Part shown: positions 5,908 to 11,275 of the stretch, piece after piece
Position numbering within the stretch: position 1 is the stretch's first letter
Layout of the letters: each line of letters starts with the position of its first letter
Virus record (IMG/VR): IMGVR_UViG_3300005264_001131
Span: 1 to 21,626 of that record
Direction: 5' to 3' (one strand)
Source: a virus
DNA: 21,626 nucleotides
The notes under the pieces: generated by a model
Databases searched by the model: none
The model's input: the letters and a program-made list of their open reading frames with translations, nothing else
What the model was told of the DNA's origin: nothing
Made by a program: the position numbers and the translations under genes

Positions 5908-5970
5908 GCTAATATAAAGACTATATTAATACTATCCGTTATTGAAGAGAATTTGGTTTTTAAAAATAAG
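5908..5970. other. AT-rich stretch beside the iterons, candidate unwinding element
   Basis: Bases 5908-5970 are strongly AT-rich (for example AATATAAAGACTATATTAAT and TTTTTAAAAATAAG) compared with the GC-balanced neighbours. Together with the iterons this fits the duplex-unwinding part of an origin. The same stretch holds the promoter-like TTGAAG/AATAAG pair. Confidence 0.5.
5942..5970 (+). promoter_or_regulatory. Possible promoter for the early genes after the origin
   Basis: TTGAAG (5942-5947), a 17-bp spacer and AATAAG (5965-5970) are a moderate match to sigma70 consensus. The SOS-box-like dyad follows within 2 bases, over the predicted start. The first frame downstream with a ribosome site starts at 6084. 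Confidence 0.4.
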
Positions 5971-5971
5971 T

Positions 5972-5983
5972 GAACGTCTGTTC
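5972..5983. promoter_or_regulatory. SOS-box-like dyad GAAC-GTCT-GTTC
   Basis: GAAC, 4 bases, GTTC matches the core of the Gram-positive-type LexA/DinR box (CGAAC-N4-GTTCG). It lies just after a promoter-like element. TCTGTTCGTAAG is present as an overlapping direct repeat (5977-6000), followed by an inverted GCGAACAG (6001-6008), so more than one dimer might bind. Confidence 0.5.
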
Positions 5984-6017
5984 GTAAGTCTGTTCGTAAG
6001 CGCGAACAGCAATGGAA

Positions 6018-6050
6018 AAGCCCGCCGGCGCTCCAAGCGCAGCTGACGGG
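6018..6050. other. Nested hairpin downstream of the origin
   Basis: GCCCG and CGGGC form the outer stem and GCGC-TCCAA-GCGC an inner stem. No T-run follows. It could be an origin accessory structure or a leader RNA fold ahead of the 6084 and 6113 frames. Confidence 0.35.
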
Positions 6051-6083
6051 CCAATCATACGCACTACTGTAACGGAGGCACGT

Positions 6084-6116
6084 ATGACACCTACGATTAT
6101 TGAGGGGGTAAAATGA
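6084..6116 (+). CDS. Decapeptide frame MTPTIIEGVK, possible leader peptide
   Basis: Ten codons plus stop. GGAGG lies 7 bases before the ATG, and the TGA overlaps the ATG of the next gene in an ATGA arrangement, which is typical of translational coupling. The frame itself contains the GAGGGGG ribosome site of the next gene. A leader that controls translation of the 6113 gene is the simplest reading. It could also be chance, since the frame is very short. Confidence 0.35.
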   Translation: MTPTIIEGVK

Positions 6117-6388
6117 AAGGGACAATGAGTTTTGGTCTCAGAGAAATTGCCAGGGTTGCATACGTAAAGTATCGAAATGAGTTGGTTGAATGGCGCGATG
6201 AAGCTCTTGATACCAAGTCGAAAATTCTTTGTGGAGAGACAGAGAGTTTCGATCTTTGCACGATGCCGGAGACGCATTCGGCGATTGGTATTGATCCGGA
6301 ATTGGTGTTGGAAATGGAGCTATTGAGGGCAGAAATTCGGAGCCTTCGTTGTCGTCCAGAAGAAGTGAAGCAAATGGAAATGTTTTAA
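6113..6388 (+). CDS. Hypothetical early protein, mostly helical
   Basis: 91 residues with ATG at 6113, preceded by GAGGGGG. The sequence alternates charged and hydrophobic residues, with a probable amphipathic C-terminal helix (LVLEMELLRAEIRSLR, about 64-79) that could form a coiled coil. Two isolated Cys residues (about 40 and 49) make no metal motif. It sits between the origin and a large hairpin at 6454-6506 and is probably expressed with the replication module. I do not recognise the family. Confidence 0.6.
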   Translation: MKGTMSFGLREIARVAYVKYRNELVEWRDEALDTKSKILCGETESFDLCTMPETHSAIGIDPELVLEMELLRAEIRSLRCRPEEVKQMEMF

Positions 6389-6417
6389 ATCTAAAGGAAC
6401 TGTGAAAGGAGACATAA

Positions 6418-6450
6418 TGGTTAAAATAATTTCTCTTGGGTGGTGGTAGA
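6418..6450 (+). CDS. Decapeptide frame MVKIISLGWW
   Basis: Ten codons plus TAG. The ATG follows AAAGGAG by 5 bases, an excellent ribosome site that serves no other frame. A large hairpin begins directly after the stop (6454). A hydrophobic decapeptide ending in WW followed by a stem-loop resembles an attenuation leader or a very small toxin-like peptide. Neither role is shown. Confidence 0.35.
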
Positions 6451-6453
6451 AAA

Positions 6454-6506
6454 GTAAGTGATGGAGCGACAAAGTTTAACTTTGTTGTTCCGGATTCATC
6501 ACTTAC
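6454..6506. other. Large nested hairpin after the early genes
   Basis: GTAAGTGATG (6454-6463) pairs perfectly with CATCACTTAC (6497-6506). Inside it ACAAAGT-TTA-ACTTTGT (6470-6486) is another perfect stem, and the arms between are mostly complementary with G-U pairs. Without a T-run it is not a textbook terminator, but it probably ends or processes the transcript of the replication module. Confidence 0.6.
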
Positions 6507-6628
6507 AACTTAACCACTACCTTCTCTTGATATTGGCTACGGATTTGTTTTAACAACTTGGCGGCCCCTACCGTTAGCTCTATCAGAATCGGGCGACGGC
6601 GGGGCGGCTGAGATAAAGAAGGTGTGCT

Positions 6629-6769
6629 GTGATTGATCAGGCTAAACTTATTATAATATCCCTTTTCCCCGGCGCCGGTCTCCTTGACCGCGCTTTTGAG
6701 GCAACACACGCCGCAGATGAAAACGGAAACACTAATGTTATATTGCTACTAAAGGAGCAAAACGTATGA
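6629..6769 (+). pseudogene. Truncated 5' end of a C5-cytosine DNA methyltransferase
   Basis: A 46-codon frame starting at GTG 6629, with AAGAAGGTG just upstream, reads LIIISLFPGAGLLDRAFEA at residues 7-25. This is the S-adenosylmethionine-binding motif I (FxGxG) of C5-cytosine methyltransferases in the SLFPGxGLLDRxFE form common in phage enzymes. After RAFEA the similarity stops, and the frame ends at a TGA that overlaps the ATG of the next gene. The catalytic Pro-Cys motif IV, the ENV motif VI and the target-recognition domain are absent from the window. It is best read as the stump of a deleted anti-restriction methyltransferase; translation as a 46-residue peptide remains possible. Confidence 0.6.
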
Positions 6770-6999
6770 CTACCTCAATTTTACCCAAAACTCAGCCAAC
6801 AAGCCAGTCTCCCACCATCCGCATCAGAATCAGAACCGCCAAAGGACTCAAACCGGTTCAGCTAATCGGCGCTGCGCCCAGCGCCGTTACTGTCCGCGAT
6901 GAAAACGGCCCCCTGTCCATCCTCTGGCAAAATATTCACTGGATGGACTGGCCAACCTGCCAAAAAAACATCACCATCAACAGCCCCAGAGAGCTGTAA
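6766..6999 (+). CDS. Hypothetical protein
   Basis: 77 residues. The ATG at 6766 has AAAGGAG 8 bases upstream and overlaps the stop of the methyltransferase stump by 4 bases. The N-terminus is Thr/Ser/Pro-rich and probably flexible. The middle (TIRIRIRTAKGLKPVQLIGA, about 17-36) looks like beta strands, and the end is Trp-rich (ILWQNIHWMDWPTC). No family recognised. It may be an early gene placed after the promoter-proximal region or a remnant of the replaced methyltransferase locus. Confidence 0.5.
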   Translation: MTTSILPKTQPTSQSPTIRIRIRTAKGLKPVQLIGAAPSAVTVRDENGPLSILWQNIHWMDWPTCQKNITINSPREL

Positions 7000-7203
7000 T
7001 AATGGGCCTCCTCACCTTCGCCACAAAACCAATCGAAGACACCCCCCCGGCGTAGCCAAAAACCTCCCCCCCCAGCGGGGGGGAGAAATCACCTCCTACC
7101 AACACCCCCTTTACCCAAAAGCAACTTCAGCAGGGCGGCATATAACAACGGCTTGCACCTGGAGAGTGGTTAGAGCCAGAGGTCAGCGAGGCTAACCATT
7201 ACC
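7000..7203. other. Non-coding gap upstream of the late promoter
   Basis: Only a 17-codon frame (ATG at 7004) with a weak GAGAG site is seen. The gap contains CTCCCCCC/GGGGGGAG around AGC (7064-7085), an extreme GC hairpin, and GGTTAGAGCC with GGCTAACC near 7167-7197. These could end the early transcript. Confidence 0.4.
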
Positions 7204-7232
7204 TTGCTAAATAAATCAACATCTGCTACACT
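7204..7232 (+). promoter_or_regulatory. Candidate late promoter
   Basis: TTGCTA (7204-7209), a 17-bp spacer and TACACT (7227-7232) give a fair sigma70 match. It is the nearest promoter to the terminase and capsid genes and is followed at once by an SOS-box-like dyad and a terminator-like hairpin. Confidence 0.5.
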
Positions 7233-7237
7233 ACCAG

Positions 7238-7249
7238 GAACAACTGTTC
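7238..7249. promoter_or_regulatory. SOS-box-like dyad GAAC-AACT-GTTC at the late promoter
   Basis: GAAC, 4 bases, GTTC, with G after it, sits at the predicted start of the candidate late promoter. It matches the Gram-positive-type LexA core and has the same position relative to the -10 box as the site at 5972-5983. Confidence 0.5.
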
Positions 7250-7287
7250 GGACGGCGGTAGCGTCGTCCGGCGCGAGGCTTTTTTTA
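7250..7287 (+). terminator. Terminator-like hairpin in the late leader
   Basis: GGACGGCG (7250-7257) pairs with CGTCGTCC (7262-7269), with one G-U pair, around GTAG. Eight Ts follow at 7280-7287 after a 10-base gap, longer than usual. It would end a transcript of about 50 bases from the 7204 promoter, so late expression may need antitermination. Alternatively it ends the early operon. Confidence 0.45.
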
Positions 7288-7382
7288 TGCACGGAAAGAG
7301 ATTGTTTTGAGAGATCTGATCAGCGTTTTAGTTTTGATTGTTGCTGTGTTTACTTATTGGGTATTCTGGGAGCTTGCCAGTC

Positions 7383-7832
7383 GTGCCATCGAATATCAAT
7401 TCTCGCCAATGCTCTGCGACCAAAGCCGACGGTCAGGCGTGTAAGGCGTGGGCTATCAAAGGCATCGACCCGCCGCTCTGCGCCGCTCACAGTGGAAAGC
7501 CGGGGGGCGCGCCGCCCGGCAATTCCAACCGCCAAACTCACGGTTTTTACGCCCAACCTGTCAAAGAACTCAGCACCATCGAGGATATTCTAGCTGATGC
7601 GATGGCTAAACAAGCGCAACTCTCCGCTTTCATCCAGGAAGAAGCGTCAACCGGCGACAGTGATATTGAGACAATGGCTAAGTTGCTGGCCTTGCACGGG
7701 CAAAACGCGAGCCGATTAGGTAGACTACTGCGGGATCAACGCGCTCTATCCGGTAAATCTGCTGACGGCTTACTTGACGCTATCGGGGCGGCATTGGATG
7801 AGATAAGCACTGAACTCAACATTAATGTCTGA
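7383..7832 (+). CDS. terS: Putative terminase small subunit
   Basis: 149 residues from a GTG at 7383 with TGGGAG about 10 bases upstream; a TTG at 7338 would add 15 hydrophobic residues and is less likely. The N-terminus carries CSATKADGQACKAWA, then PPLCAAHSGK and GAPPGNSNRQTHGFY. This Cys/His cluster with the GAPxGNxNxxxHGFY stretch is typical of small terminase-type proteins and their relatives next to terL genes. The C-terminal half (about 65-149) is helical, as expected for the oligomerising and TerL-contacting part. In packaging it would recognise phage DNA and hand it to TerL. It is separated from terL only by a 71-codon membrane-peptide gene. Confidence 0.65.
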   Translation: MPSNINSRQCSATKADGQACKAWAIKGIDPPLCAAHSGKPGGAPPGNSNRQTHGFYAQPVKELSTIEDILADAMAKQAQLSAFIQEEASTGDSDIETMAKLLALHGQNASRLGRLLRDQRALSGKSADGLLDAIGAALDEISTELNINV

Positions 7833-7834
7833 CT

Positions 7835-8050
7835 ATGAACGGCAAGAAGCGCATCTTAACAACTTTAAAGAAAGTCACTGGGCGGAAGCCTGATCTTCGT
7901 CGCCGGCTGACCCTGCTTGAACGCCTGCCCAAGCTCACGACGGTGCAATGGTTCAGGCTGATTGCGTTTATCATTGCCGCCATCATTGCTATTTTTGTTG
8001 AAGCGGAGGCGGCTAGGCAGTTTCTTGAGCTCATTCTTGGTAGCCAATGA
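7835..8050 (+). CDS. Small single-pass membrane protein
   Basis: 71 residues. A very basic N-terminus (KKRILTTLKKVTGRKPDLRR) precedes one strong hydrophobic helix (FRLIAFIIAAIIAIFVEA, about 40-57) and a short acidic tail. The start follows the small terminase stop by 2 bases, and the TGA overlaps the terL ATG (ATGA), so it is coupled to both genes. A holin- or antiholin-like role is possible, but its place between the terminase subunits is unusual. No strong ribosome site is seen, so it probably relies on coupling. Confidence 0.6.
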   Translation: MNGKKRILTTLKKVTGRKPDLRRRLTLLERLPKLTTVQWFRLIAFIIAAIIAIFVEAEAARQFLELILGSQ

Positions 8051-9576
8051 TTCACAAATTAAAGAAGATACTCCTCTCTATCAAGCTCTTTTCGCACGTT
8101 ATCACTGAGTTACCTTTGAGGGATTATCAGACGGGACCGGCTAACGCCTTGATTGATAGCGTACTCAGTCAAAAAGGAATTGAGTATCTATGGGTTTTCC
8201 CTCGACAGTCTGGCAAAGATGAAGCTGTAGCTCAAACTCTCGCCTTTCTTTTGACGCTCTTTCATCGTGTCGAGGCGTCAATGATTCACGTGTATCCTAC
8301 CTTTCAACAAACTTCAACCGGTGTGATGCGTCTTGAAAATCGCCTTGAAAATAAACTTACGTCCGGACAAGCCTGGAGTAAATCAAAACCTACCCGGCGC
8401 GGTCTTGGCCTGGCTCAGTGCGCTTTCTTCAGCGCGCACCCTCAAGCCAAATCTGAGGGCGCGACGGCAAATCTTTTACTTATTATCAATGAGGTTCAGG
8501 ATTGCGATGAGGCAATTATTGATCGCCGTTTTACGCCGATGAGAGCAAGCGCCAATGCTACGGCTCTGTATGTGGGAACTGTGCGTACTACGGCCGATTA
8601 TCTTTGGCGCATCAAGAGTCGGCTTGAGAAACTTGAGGCCATAGACGGAATCAAGCGGGTTTTTATTACCACTGCCGACCAGGTAGGCGTGGAAAATCCT
8701 GCTTATGCACAGTTTGTCCACAATCAGATACAACTCAAGGGGCGGCAGCATCCGGCTATTAGGACCGAGTTTTTTAACGAACCGGTAGACGTAGCCGCCG
8801 GATTATTCCCAAAAAGACGCCTGGCTCTGATGCGTGGTTCTCATCCGCGCCAACGCCAGCCGATTCCGGGTCAGATTGCCATTATCTTGATAGATGTCGG
8901 CGGCCAGGACGAGGCGGCAACTCATACCTTTGCCGATCTGTCTAATCCTGGCCGGGACTACACTGTAGCTACTGTGGTCTCTGCTATTCCCCAAGACGAG
9001 GGAAGCCCTTACTACCATGCCCTTGATCTATTCCTTGATCACGGCTCAAGACATTTTCAAGACGTACCTGGTCAACCTTCTCTGTTCAAGAGACTTTGCG
9101 CATACATAGAACACTGGCAACCTGCGGCCATAATCTGTGACAGCACCGGCGTAGGGCAAGGCATTACCGACGCGCTGATTGAGGAACATCCTGAACACGT
9201 CTTTGGCTTCGATTTCGCTAAATCGCACGGTAAGGCGCGGTTGGGTAATGATTTTCTGGCTTTGGTGGAGACGGGGCGGTTTAAATATTTTGCTGAAGAA
9301 CTGGATGGATCGGATGCCTGGTGGTTTTTTACGCAGGCAGAGCATTGCGGTTACGAGTTGGCTGAGGGGGTTGCTATCGAGCGCGGTTTGCGTTGGGAAG
9401 TGAATCCTGCCGCCAAGATTGTTGTCAATGGCGAATCGGTTTTTGTTCACGATGACCGGTTGCTGTCTGCTGCGCTCATTGCCGAAGCTGACCGCCTGCA
9501 CCGTGAGGGTCATTTATTCTTCAGTACCGGTCAATCAGCCGTTATCAGACAGGAGCGTCGTGTAGATGAATGGTAA
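8047..9576 (+). CDS. terL: Terminase large subunit (packaging ATPase/nuclease)
   Basis: 509 residues. The ATPase domain has an adenine-binding YQ near residue 27, a Walker A variant FPRQSGKDE (51-59), and Walker B LLLIINE (143-149) where the usual Asp before the catalytic Glu is Asn (N148, E149), followed by a YVGTVRTT coupling motif (175-182). The nuclease domain has an RNase H-like set of acids: D283 in ILIDVGGQDE, D365 in IICDSTGVGQG and D469/D470 in HDDRLLSAAL. It pumps DNA into the procapsid through the portal and cuts the concatemer. The start overlaps the upstream gene by 4 bases and the end overlaps the LexA-like gene by 11. Confidence 0.95.
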   Translation: MIHKLKKILLSIKLFSHVITELPLRDYQTGPANALIDSVLSQKGIEYLWVFPRQSGKDEAVAQTLAFLLTLFHRVEASMIHVYPTFQQTSTGVMRLENRLENKLTSGQAWSKSKPTRRGLGLAQCAFFSAHPQAKSEGATANLLLIINEVQDCDEAIIDRRFTPMRASANATALYVGTVRTTADYLWRIKSRLEKLEAIDGIKRVFITTADQVGVENPAYAQFVHNQIQLKGRQHPAIRTEFFNEPVDVAAGLFPKRRLALMRGSHPRQRQPIPGQIAIILIDVGGQDEAATHTFADLSNPGRDYTVATVVSAIPQDEGSPYYHALDLFLDHGSRHFQDVPGQPSLFKRLCAYIEHWQPAAIICDSTGVGQGITDALIEEHPEHVFGFDFAKSHGKARLGNDFLALVETGRFKYFAEELDGSDAWWFFTQAEHCGYELAEGVAIERGLRWEVNPAAKIVVNGESVFVHDDRLLSAALIAEADRLHREGHLFFSTGQSAVIRQERRVDEW

Positions 9577-9778
9577 AGCCATCGAAACCCTGGACTTTAT
9601 CAAAACATTTTTCCGGGAAAACGGCTACTCGCCTACCTATCGTGAAATAGGTCAGGCTATCCATATTAACAGTACCAGTTATGTCAATCGCTTATTGTTT
9701 CAATTGGAGGATGCTCATCTGATTACCCGTAAGCCGGGTGTGACGAGGAGTATTGTGTTGATATGCCCCGAAGAATAA
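9566..9778 (+). CDS. LexA-like DNA-binding domain without peptidase domain
   Basis: 70 residues. The whole protein matches the N-terminal winged HTH of LexA: ETLDFIKTFFRENGYSPTYR (helix 1 and the GYSPT turn), EIGQAIHINSTSYVNRLLFQ (helix-turn-helix with recognition helix) and LEDAHLITRKPGVTRSIVL (wing). The C-terminal autopeptidase (Ala-Gly cleavage site, Ser/Lys dyad) is absent, so RecA cannot trigger self-cleavage. It could occupy LexA boxes constitutively. Two GAAC-N4-GTTC sites occur in this genome (5972, 7238), both at promoter-like elements. It overlaps terL by 11 bases and the MuF gene by 16, so it is made with the late genes. Confidence 0.8.
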   Translation: MNGKAIETLDFIKTFFRENGYSPTYREIGQAIHINSTSYVNRLLFQLEDAHLITRKPGVTRSIVLICPEE

Positions 9779-9963
9779 TCACCTACGAGATATTTACTAC
9801 TATTGGCGATGATCGGACGTGTGAATTATGTTCGTCTCATAATGGTAGGGTTTTCAAAAAAGGGGAGGGGCCACAACCTCCGTTGCATTGGGGCTGTCGC
9901 TGCACCAGGACATACCATCATACAGTAATTGAGGACAAGGATAGTAATGAACCCCGAAACTAA
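9763..9963 (+). CDS. Free-standing MuF/gp7-type head morphogenesis signature protein
   Basis: 66 residues. The pattern TIGDDRTCELC (C20, C23), then PPLHWGCRCT (H42, C45, C47) is the conserved C-terminal signature of Mu gpF/SPP1 gp7 minor head proteins, a small Cys/His zinc-type module. In known phages it usually ends a protein of about 250-400 residues; here it stands alone, with no helical N-terminal domain. The gene overlaps both neighbours (the LexA-like gene by 16 bases, portal by 17). It probably still acts in head assembly or is carried in with the portal, as MuF proteins are. A remnant of a larger gene is the alternative. Confidence 0.75.
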   Translation: MPRRIITYEIFTTIGDDRTCELCSSHNGRVFKKGEGPQPPLHWGCRCTRTYHHTVIEDKDSNEPRN

Positions 9964-11275
9964 TTGGCTTACGGTAGTTACAAGTTTTTTTGCCAGTTTT
10001 TGGCGGCGCGTTGCTTTGGCTGTTCGCTCTCAGGTTAGGGATGATTCTGGTTGGGAGACAATTAGCCGTGCCGGTACTGGTCCTCAAGACCGTGATTGGC
10101 ATGAGAAGTTTCAGGATTTGGAAGACGCGCTTGAAGCCTGGCGCAAGAATTTCCTTATCCGGCAGGTTGTTCGCCTGACTACTGCGTATGTTGTCGGCGA
10201 TGGCTTTGAGGTTAGGGCAACTCATTTTTGGATTATGTCTTTTGTTAGACGGTTTTGGAACCATGAGAAGAATCACATTGATGACCGTCTGCCCGCTTGG
10301 TGTGATGAACTCACCCGCTCCGGGGAGTTGTTCATAGTGCTGTTTACGAACCCCATAGATGGAATGAGTTATGTGCGCGAAATCCCTGCATCTTCGATTA
10401 CTCGCGTGATCACTGACGACAATGACTATGAGACTGAGATTGGCTTTGAGGAGCAGGTGATTAACCAGGTTGAAACCCGCGCTTGGCGTAGCAAACACAC
10501 CGCTATTAATGGCGAACCGATTCTACTACACTACAAAATAAATCGAGTAATAGGAGCTACGCGGGGCGAGTCTGATGTCTCTCCGATACTCCCTTGGGCC
10601 AAGCGATATAGTAAATGGTTGCGTGGGCGCGTTGAGTTAAACGATCTGCGGCGGAAGATGTCTGCTGTTGTCATCACTGTAGCCGACAATCTGGTCAAGA
10701 AAAAAGAAGCGGATTACAGAGAGAACCCACCGACTGACGGGGCTGTGGTGGTTAAGGGTCGGGGGGAGAATATTGAATTTCCTTCGGCCAATATTCGCGG
10801 TATAGATGCGTCTCCCGATGGTAGGGCTATACGCCTGGCTATTGCTGCAGGCGGCAATATTCCCTTGCATTTTCTGGGTGAAGGCTCAAGCGCAACGCAA
10901 TCTACCGCGTCTGAAATGGGTGACCCTACTCACCGGCATTATCGGATGCGCCAGAAAGATTTTATTGCCATCCTCAAGGACGTGATTAAGCAGGCTTACC
11001 GACGCAAGCTTGCTTTCGTTGGAGGGCGTGAACCTGCTGATTATGGATTAACTATCGACGCGCCCGACATTAGCCGCGCCGATAATACAGAATTGGCTAA
11101 CGCTGCCAAAACGATTGTCGAAGCATTTGCCATAATGAAGGCTGAAGGTTGGGTTGATGATGAGACGGCTATCCGGTTGAGTTTCAAATTTGCGGGTGAA
11201 ATTTTGTCTGATGAGAAAATCAAGGAGATCCTAAACAATGAGCAAAAAGAAGAAAGGTCCGACGGGCAAGAGTGA
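9947..11275 (+). CDS. Portal protein
   Basis: 442 residues from ATG 9947 with AAGGATAG just upstream; an in-frame TTG at 9929 is less likely. The sequence fits the SPP1/HK97-type portal family: an N-terminal helical stem region (WHEKFQDLEDALEAWRKN), then LTTAYVVGDGFEV, a conserved EIPASSITRVITDDNDYETE wing segment, a long helix at RYSKWLRGRVELNDLRRKMS and GNIPLHFLGEGSSATQSTAS near the crown. It forms the dodecameric vertex through which TerL loads DNA and to which the connector proteins attach. The gene ends with a 38-base overlap with the protease-capsid gene. Confidence 0.88.
   Translation: MNPETNWLTVVTSFFASFWRRVALAVRSQVRDDSGWETISRAGTGPQDRDWHEKFQDLEDALEAWRKNFLIRQVVRLTTAYVVGDGFEVRATHFWIMSFVRRFWNHEKNHIDDRLPAWCDELTRSGELFIVLFTNPIDGMSYVREIPASSITRVITDDNDYETEIGFEEQVINQVETRAWRSKHTAINGEPILLHYKINRVIGATRGESDVSPILPWAKRYSKWLRGRVELNDLRRKMSAVVITVADNLVKKKEADYRENPPTDGAVVVKGRGENIEFPSANIRGIDASPDGRAIRLAIAAGGNIPLHFLGEGSSATQSTASEMGDPTHRHYRMRQKDFIAILKDVIKQAYRRKLAFVGGREPADYGLTIDAPDISRADNTELANAAKTIVEAFAIMKAEGWVDDETAIRLSFKFAGEILSDEKIKEILNNEQKEERSDGQE

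Noticed and set aside
6503-6709. Minus-strand frame of 68 codons
   Set aside because: No start signal; it overlaps the methyltransferase stump on the plus strand, whose motif I is clear, and ends inside the large hairpin.
7204-7593. Plus-strand frame of 129 codons overlapping the small terminase gene
   Set aside because: It runs through the promoter and terminator-like hairpin; the Cys/His and HGFY motifs belong to the other frame.
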